Position numbers and translations under genes: made by a program
The notes under the pieces: model-generated
Seen by the model: the letters and a program-made list of their open reading frames with translations, nothing else
The model's database searches: none
Told to the model about the DNA's origin: nothing
Origin: Streptomyces griseus subsp. griseus
GTDB lineage: Bacteria; Actinomycetota; Actinomycetes; Streptomycetales; Streptomycetaceae
Direction: 5' to 3'
Assembly: GCF_000720255.1 (NCBI RefSeq)
Contig: NZ_JOJE01000053.1
Location: forward strand, 1-38,643
Length of the DNA stretch: 38,643 nt
In this document: piece by piece, positions 34,358 to 38,643 of the stretch
Numbering within the stretch: position 1 is the first letter of the stretch
Layout of the letters: the number at the start of each line of letters is the position of its first letter

Positions 34358-34779
34358 TGAGCGAGCGGTTCATCGGGCGTGGCTGGGCGTTCCCGATGCG
34401 GGTGGGGCCGACCGGCGGGATCGCCATGGTGGAGAAGGACCGGGAGATCGAGGAGGCGATCCGCCTGGTGCTCGGCACCGCGCCCGGCGAACGCCCCATG
34501 CGCCCCGAGTTCGGCTGCGGCATCCACGACTACGTGTTCGCCCCCGGCGACGGCGCCACCGCGGGACGCGTCGCGCAGCAGGTGCGCGAGGCCCTGGAGC
34601 GGTGGGAGCCGCGCGTCGCGGTGGACGACGTGGTGGTCGCCTTCGACTCCGTCGAGGACGGCACGCTCTACATCGACGTGCACTACACGGTGCGTTCCAC
34701 CAACGACCGGCGCAACCTGGTCTTCCCCTTCTACACGATCCCCTCCGAGGAGGGGGCCGAGGAAATGGTCGCCGACTGA
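34357..34779 (+). CDS. gp25-like CIS baseplate protein (Afp9-like)
   Basis: A 140-residue gp25-family protein: FIGRGWAFPMRVGPTGGIAMVEKDREIEEAIRLVLGT, then ERPMRPEFGCGIHDYVFAP with the conserved EFGCG block. It initiates sheath assembly at the baseplate. Start and stop overlap both neighbours by one base (TGATG), which indicates strict translational coupling within the baseplate genes. Confidence 0.94.
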   Translation: MSERFIGRGWAFPMRVGPTGGIAMVEKDREIEEAIRLVLGTAPGERPMRPEFGCGIHDYVFAPGDGATAGRVAQQVREALERWEPRVAVDDVVVAFDSVEDGTLYIDVHYTVRSTNDRRNLVFPFYTIPSEEGAEEMVAD

Positions 34780-36740
34780 TGGCCCTGCCCTCCCCGAACC
34801 TGGACGACCGGCGGTTCCAGCAACTCGTCGACGAGGCGAAGCGGTACGTGCAGCAGCGCGCCCCGGAGTGGACCGATCACAACGTCTCCGACCCGGGCGT
34901 CACCCTGATCGAGACGTTCGCCTACCTCGTGGACCAGTTGCTGTACCGGCTGAACCGGGTCCCGGACAAGAACTACACCGCGTTCCTGGACCTGTTGGGC
35001 ATCCGCCTGTTCCCGCCGGCGGCGGCGGTGGCCGAGGTCGACTTCTGGCTGTCGGCACCGCAGCCCGACACGGTGGCGCTGCCCGCGGGCACCGAGGTGA
35101 CCACCGCGCGCGGTGAGACGGACGCGTCGGTGGTCTTCACCACCACGGACGAACTGCGCATCGTGCCGAGCGAGTTGACCCGTCTGGTGACGGCGCACCG
35201 GTCCGGTGAGCAGACCGACCGGACCGGGACGCTCGCCGAGGGCCGCGACATCCCCTGCTTCCAGGCGTCGCCGGAGCCGGGGGACGCGCTGCTGTTCGGG
35301 CTGCCGACGGCGGTGCCGCGCTGCGTCGTCGCGGTGCGCCTGGACAGCCGCGTGGAGGGCGTCGGCGTGGACCCGCGGCAGCCCCCGCTGGTGTGGGAGG
35401 CGTGGGACGGCGGCGGCTGGCGGACGTGCGAGACCGGCCCGGACACCACCGGCGGACTGAACCGCCCCGGCGAGGTCATCGTGTACGTACCCGCCACCCA
35501 CACCGCGTCGGTGATCGGCGGGACCCGGGCCGGCTGGCTGCGCTGCCGCGTCACCGAGGCGGAGCCGGGTCAGCCGTTCTACTCGGAGTCCCCGACGGTG
35601 CGCGAGGCGGCGGTGTTCACCGTGGGCGGCACCATGGACGTCGAGCACGCCGAGACCGTGACCGATGTGCCGCTCGGCACCTCGGAGGGCGTCGCGGGAC
35701 AGACGTTTCGGATCGGCCGCCCGCCCGTCCTCCTCGACGGCGAACCCCCCGTGGTCGAGGTGTCCTCGCCCGAGGGGTGGCAACGCTGGGACGTGGTCGA
35801 GCACTTCGGCCGCTCCGGGCCCGCCGACCGGCACGTCCGCGTGGACGCCACCACCGGCGAGTTCGGCTTCCCCCCGGTGCTGCGCGAGCCGGACGGCACG
35901 CTGCGGCAGTGCGGCGCCGTGCCGGCCAAGGGCGCCCAGGTGCGGGTGGCCCGCTACCGCACCGGCGGCGGCCCGGCCGGCAACGTCGCCCGCGGCGCGA
36001 TCTCCGTGCTGCGCAGCTCCGTTCCGTACGTCGCCCGGGTCACCAACCGGGAGGCGGCGCGCGGCGGTGTCGCCGGGGAGACCGTCGAGAACGCCAAGTT
36101 GCGGGCGCCGGACGCGCTGCGGATGCAGGAGCGCGCGGTGACCGCGGAGGACTACGAGATCATCAGCCGCCAGGCGGCACCCTCGGCACGCCGGGTCCGC
36201 TGCCTGCCCGCGGCCGAGGGGGCGGGCGCGGTACGGGTCCTGGTGGTGCCGGACGCGGTGGCCGACGAGGGCGACGACCGGCTCCGCTTCGAGCAGCTGA
36301 TCCCCTCCGACCAGGTGCTGGAGGCGATCACCAGGAGCCTCGACGAGCGGCGCCTGATCGGCACCCGCCTGGTGGTGGAGCCTCCGGTCTACCAGGGCGT
36401 CACCGTGGTGGCCCGGCTCGCGGCGGCGCCGGGTGACACCGACCGGGTGCGCGACGCGGCACTCGCCGCGCTGTTCAGGCATCTCAACCCCCTGCACGGC
36501 GGTCCGGACGGCACCGGGTGGCCGTTCGGGCGGCCGGTGCAGTACGGGGACGTGTTCGGTGTGCTGCAACGCGCCGCCGGCAACGCGCTCGTGGAGGAGA
36601 TCCGCCTCTTCCCCGCCGACCCGATCACCGGCCGGCGCGGCGCGCCGACGGACCGCATCGACGTGGCCGCGGGCGCGCTGGTCTTCTCCTACCAGCACCA
36701 GGTGGTCGTCACGGCCGTCGAGCCGGGGGTGCGGGGATGA
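34779..36740 (+). CDS. Baseplate J-like CIS wedge protein (Afp11-like)
   Basis: A 653-residue protein of the 'putative baseplate assembly protein' type. The start has WTDHNVSDPGVTLIETFAYLVDQLLYRLNRVPDKNYTAFL in short conserved blocks. The middle has beta-rich domains, and the C-terminal third has the gpJ signature (GGVAGETVENAKLRAPDALRMQERAVTAEDYE and LVVEPPVYQGVTV). It forms the baseplate wedge with the gp25-like and gpI-like proteins. The ATG overlaps the gp25 stop by one base and the stop overlaps the next ATG (ATGA). Confidence 0.94.
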   Translation: MALPSPNLDDRRFQQLVDEAKRYVQQRAPEWTDHNVSDPGVTLIETFAYLVDQLLYRLNRVPDKNYTAFLDLLGIRLFPPAAAVAEVDFWLSAPQPDTVALPAGTEVTTARGETDASVVFTTTDELRIVPSELTRLVTAHRSGEQTDRTGTLAEGRDIPCFQASPEPGDALLFGLPTAVPRCVVAVRLDSRVEGVGVDPRQPPLVWEAWDGGGWRTCETGPDTTGGLNRPGEVIVYVPATHTASVIGGTRAGWLRCRVTEAEPGQPFYSESPTVREAAVFTVGGTMDVEHAETVTDVPLGTSEGVAGQTFRIGRPPVLLDGEPPVVEVSSPEGWQRWDVVEHFGRSGPADRHVRVDATTGEFGFPPVLREPDGTLRQCGAVPAKGAQVRVARYRTGGGPAGNVARGAISVLRSSVPYVARVTNREAARGGVAGETVENAKLRAPDALRMQERAVTAEDYEIISRQAAPSARRVRCLPAAEGAGAVRVLVVPDAVADEGDDRLRFEQLIPSDQVLEAITRSLDERRLIGTRLVVEPPVYQGVTVVARLAAAPGDTDRVRDAALAALFRHLNPLHGGPDGTGWPFGRPVQYGDVFGVLQRAAGNALVEEIRLFPADPITGRRGAPTDRIDVAAGALVFSYQHQVVVTAVEPGVRG

Positions 36741-37300
36741 GCCGCGCCGCGGTACCCGGCCTGCCGAGCCGGTACCCGATCGGGGAGCAACTGCCGGCCC
36801 TGTTCGCCGACGACGACTTCGCGCAACGGTTCACCGCCGGGCTCGACACCGTCCTCGCCCCGGTGTTCGCGACCCTCGACAACCTGCCCGCCTACCTCGA
36901 CCCCCGGGTGACGCCGGCCGACTTCCTGGCCTGGCTGGCGTCGTGGGTGGGCGCCGCCGACGACCCGCGGTGGCCCGAGGAGGCGCGCCGGGAGGCGGTC
37001 GTCCGCGCGGTGGAGCTGCACCGGTGGCGCGGCACCAGGCGGGGGCTGGTCGAGGGCCTGCGGCTCGCGCTCGGCGTGCACGCCGAGGTGAGCGGGGACG
37101 GCGGCGCGGCGTGGTCGAGCACCGCCGGTGCCGACCTGCCGCCGGAACCGTCCGCCGAGATCCTGGTCAGGGTGTGGCCGGGCCCCGAGGCACGCGTGGA
37201 CCCGGGCCGAATCCACGAGATCGTCCGGGCCATGTGCCCGGTGCACACCGTCTGCCGGGTGGAGATCCTGCCCGGCCCACCCGCCGACGAAGGGAGGTGA
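36737..37300 (+). CDS. gpI-like CIS baseplate/tail protein (Afp12-like)
   Basis: A 187-residue protein of the phage tail protein (gpI) family: [88 protein letters not shown] and [18 protein letters not shown]. It is much shorter than Afp12, which carries extra domains that help to hold tail fibres. This agrees with the absence of a fibre gene. Its last codons contain the ribosome binding site of the next gene. Confidence 0.9.
   Translation: MSRAAVPGLPSRYPIGEQLPALFADDDFAQRFTAGLDTVLAPVFATLDNLPAYLDPRVTPADFLAWLASWVGAADDPRWPEEARREAVVRAVELHRWRGTRRGLVEGLRLALGVHAEVSGDGGAAWSSTAGADLPPEPSAEILVRVWPGPEARVDPGRIHEIVRAMCPVHTVCRVEILPGPPADEGR
37291..37300 (+). promoter_or_regulatory. Strong ribosome binding site inside the preceding stop
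   Basis: AGGGAGGTGA is nearly a full match to the 3' end of 16S rRNA. It overlaps the TGA of the gpI-like gene and is followed after four bases by the ATG at 37305. It makes the start of the zinc-ribbon gene nearly certain and predicts strong coupled translation. Confidence 0.85.
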
Positions 37301-37304
37301 CGCC

Positions 37305-38643
37305 ATGCGCGCGTGTCCCTCGTGCGGGGCGTCCAACGGCTCCACCGACGACTTCTGCGGCAACTGCGGCGCGTACCTGGGCTGGTCGGACACCGGCACG
37401 GCCTCGCAGCCCGCGGCTCCCGCGGCCCCCACCCCTGAGACGCCGGAACCGGCGGATTCCTCCCCTGCGGCACCGGAACCGGCGAACCCCGTACCCGAGA
37501 CACCGGAACCGGCGGATTCCGTCCCGCCCAACTCGGCCCCGGCGGACGAGCCCACATCCGGCGCACCCGGCCGCACCTCGTCACCACTCCACCGACTGAC
37601 GCGCCGCCGCCGCGGCGAAGCGGGGCCGGCGAGTGCGAGGAACACCGCCGAATCACGCCCCGACGAGGCCCCCGGGACCGCCGCCCGGGCCCCGCACACG
37701 AGCCCCCCGCCCCGACCCGACGCCCACGACGCCGTCGCGCCGCCCACACCCGCCTCCGACGAGCCCCTGTGGGGCGACGAAGCAGCTCGCGGAGGCGAGA
37801 CCCCCTGGAGCGGCGAGGCCTCCCGTGCAGGAGCACGTCGTGGGGGTGAGGCCGCGCGAGGTGGCGAGGGCACCCGTGCCGCGGGAGCACCTCGTGAGGA
37901 TGAGGAATCCCGGGGTGGCGAGGCTCCCCGTGTCGATGGAGCGCGGCGCGGTGGCGAGGCCTCCCCTGCCGGTGGGACTCCTCGCGCCGGCGGAGCATGG
38001 CCGGGCAGCGAGACCCCCGGCACCGACGCGACACCCCGCGGCAGTGAGGGCACCCATGCCGGTGGGACTCCTCGCGCCGGCGGAGTACGGCCGGGCAGCG
38101 AGACCCCCGGCACCGACGCGACACCCAGGGCACCCGCGCCGGCGGAACACCACGGGCCGACAGAACGCCCCGCGGCAGCGAGACCGCCCGCACCGACGGA
38201 ACACCCCGCGCCACCGAGGCACCCCCCACTGCGGCACCCGGGTCCGCGACGTCGCCCAGGCCTTCCACGTCAGGGTCCGCCACGTCAGGGTCCGCCACGT
38301 CAGGGTCCGCCGTACCCGGGCCAGCCGCGCCCGGGCCAGCCGTACCCGGGCCAGCCGTACCCGGGCCAGCCGCGCCCGGGCCAGCCGTACCCGGGCCAGC
38401 CGTACCCGGGCCAGCCGTACCCGGGCCAGCCGCACCCGGGCCAGCCGCACCCGGGCCAGCCGTACCCGGGCCAGCCGTACCCGGACCAGCCGCACCCGGA
38501 CCAGCCGCACCCGGGCCAGCCGTACCCGGGCCAGCCGCACCCGGACCAGCCGCACCCGGCCCCGGGCCACGCCCCCCGCAACCGTCGGCCACACCCGCAA
38601 CCCACGCCCCACCCACCCACGCCCCACCCACCCACGCCCCACC
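37305..38643 (+). CDS. Zinc-ribbon, proline-repeat protein at the end of the CIS module (partial)
   Basis: The frame is open from the ATG to the window edge (446 codons), with no stop. Residues 4-22 are a zinc ribbon: C4, C7, C18 and C21 in CPSC...CGNC. The rest is disordered: TPEPAD repeats, then a Gly/Glu/Arg-rich part with a 30-residue duplication, three RQGPP units and 16 PYPGQ-type units ([25 protein letters not shown]), then His/Pro-rich sequence. A transmembrane helix and an outer domain could follow beyond the window. The position right after the baseplate genes and the N-terminal disordered layout recall CisA-like membrane proteins reported to act with the S. coelicolor CIS; that link is inference. 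Confidence 0.75.
   Translation, partial: MRACPSCGASNGSTDDFCGNCGAYLGWSDTGTASQPAAPAAPTPETPEPADSSPAAPEPANPVPETPEPADSVPPNSAPADEPTSGAPGRTSSPLHRLTRRRRGEAGPASARNTAESRPDEAPGTAARAPHTSPPPRPDAHDAVAPPTPASDEPLWGDEAARGGETPWSGEASRAGARRGGEAARGGEGTRAAGAPREDEESRGGEAPRVDGARRGGEASPAGGTPRAGGAWPGSETPGTDATPRGSEGTHAGGTPRAGGVRPGSETPGTDATPRAPAPAEHHGPTERPAAARPPAPTEHPAPPRHPPLRHPGPRRRPGLPRQGPPRQGPPRQGPPYPGQPRPGQPYPGQPYPGQPRPGQPYPGQPYPGQPYPGQPHPGQPHPGQPYPGQPYPDQPHPDQPHPGQPYPGQPHPDQPHPAPGHAPRNRRPHPQPTPHPPTPHPPTPH
37968..38126 (+). repeat. 90-bp tandem duplication in the zinc-ribbon gene
   Basis: A unit of 90 bp (37968-38057) is followed by a second copy of its first 69 bases (38058-38126). The copies differ only around AWPG versus VRPG. 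Both encode AGGTPRAGG...[13 protein letters not shown]. The reading frame is kept (30 codons). Confidence 0.88.
38310..38549 (+). repeat. Sixteen 15-bp repeats encoding P(Y/R/H)P(G/D)Q
   Basis: Sixteen uninterrupted 15-bp units of the form CCG-(TAC/CGC/CAC)-CCG-G(G/A)C-CAG encode PYPGQ and its variants. Only the second and fourth codons vary, so selection keeps P-aromatic/basic-P-G/D-Q. Three 15-bp units encoding RQGPP directly precede it. Copy number is likely to differ between strains. Confidence 0.95.

Noticed and set aside
38310..38549. CRISPR-like array
   Set aside because: Units of 15 bp without spacers, in frame within a gene; no cas genes. It is a coding repeat.
37653..38642. Minus-strand frame with Gly-Trp-Pro repeats opposite the zinc-ribbon gene
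   Set aside because: The repeats are the reverse reading of the PYPGQ array. The plus frame has a strong ribosome binding site, zinc ribbon and operon context.

Overview
The window is chromosomal DNA from a Streptomyces or very close actinobacterium. The G+C content is very high, third codon positions are almost always G or C, GTG and TTG starts are common, and stop/start overlaps (ATGA, GTGA, TGATG) are frequent. Two regulators carry a single rare TTA leucine codon, the hallmark of bldA control in this genus. There is no phage capsid or terminase, no transposase, no tRNA or rRNA, and no CRISPR array.

Left part (1-14257): ordinary chromosomal genes. In order they are the first 15 codons of a DUF4097-type gene (minus), a LapA-like small membrane protein (minus), a DUF899 thioredoxin-fold protein (plus), a secreted serine beta-lactamase-like hydrolase (minus), a NarL-type two-component pair (minus), a secreted NodB polysaccharide deacetylase (minus), a large secreted BNR-repeat protein (plus), a secreted DUF4232 protein (minus), a membrane-anchored XRE regulator with a TTA codon (plus), a PAS-GAF-SpoIIE-HATPase phosphatase (plus) and a type III polyketide synthase (minus).

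Right part (14531-38643): a contractile injection system (CIS) of the extracellular-CIS/Afp lineage, as found in Streptomyces. A membrane protein with Ig-like domains and a TTA-containing LuxR-type regulator lie divergently at its head. Module A (17010-23046, plus) is a secreted TolB-like beta-propeller, a DUF4255 tube-cap protein and an AAA+ ATPase, all joined by ATGA overlaps. In the middle, in the opposite direction, lies a two-domain protein (23082-24812): an eCIS-core DUF4157 domain with HELTH, fused to a DNA/RNA non-specific endonuclease domain with DRGH and the NIVPQ...LNQG...W..ME block. It looks like a nuclease cargo. Module B (25060 to the window edge, plus) is the particle itself: sheath, tube, tail-assembly protein, a 52-residue DUF6760-like peptide, a 1043-residue disordered protein, a second tube protein, LysM tube-baseplate adaptor, VgrG-like spike, PAAR tip, gp25, baseplate J and gpI-like proteins. 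It ends with a zinc-ribbon/proline-repeat protein that is cut off by the window.

How it may work together: the TTA regulator would switch on the particle late in development, when the bldA tRNA is available. ATPase and cap finish the particle, and the nuclease is a candidate payload. No tail-fibre gene, no classical helical tape-measure gene and no immunity gene next to the nuclease are visible. This fits a particle that acts inside the producing cell rather than one that docks to other cells. The membrane protein at 14531-15937 and the zinc-ribbon protein at the right edge are candidate links between particle and membrane. Functions beyond family assignment are inference.
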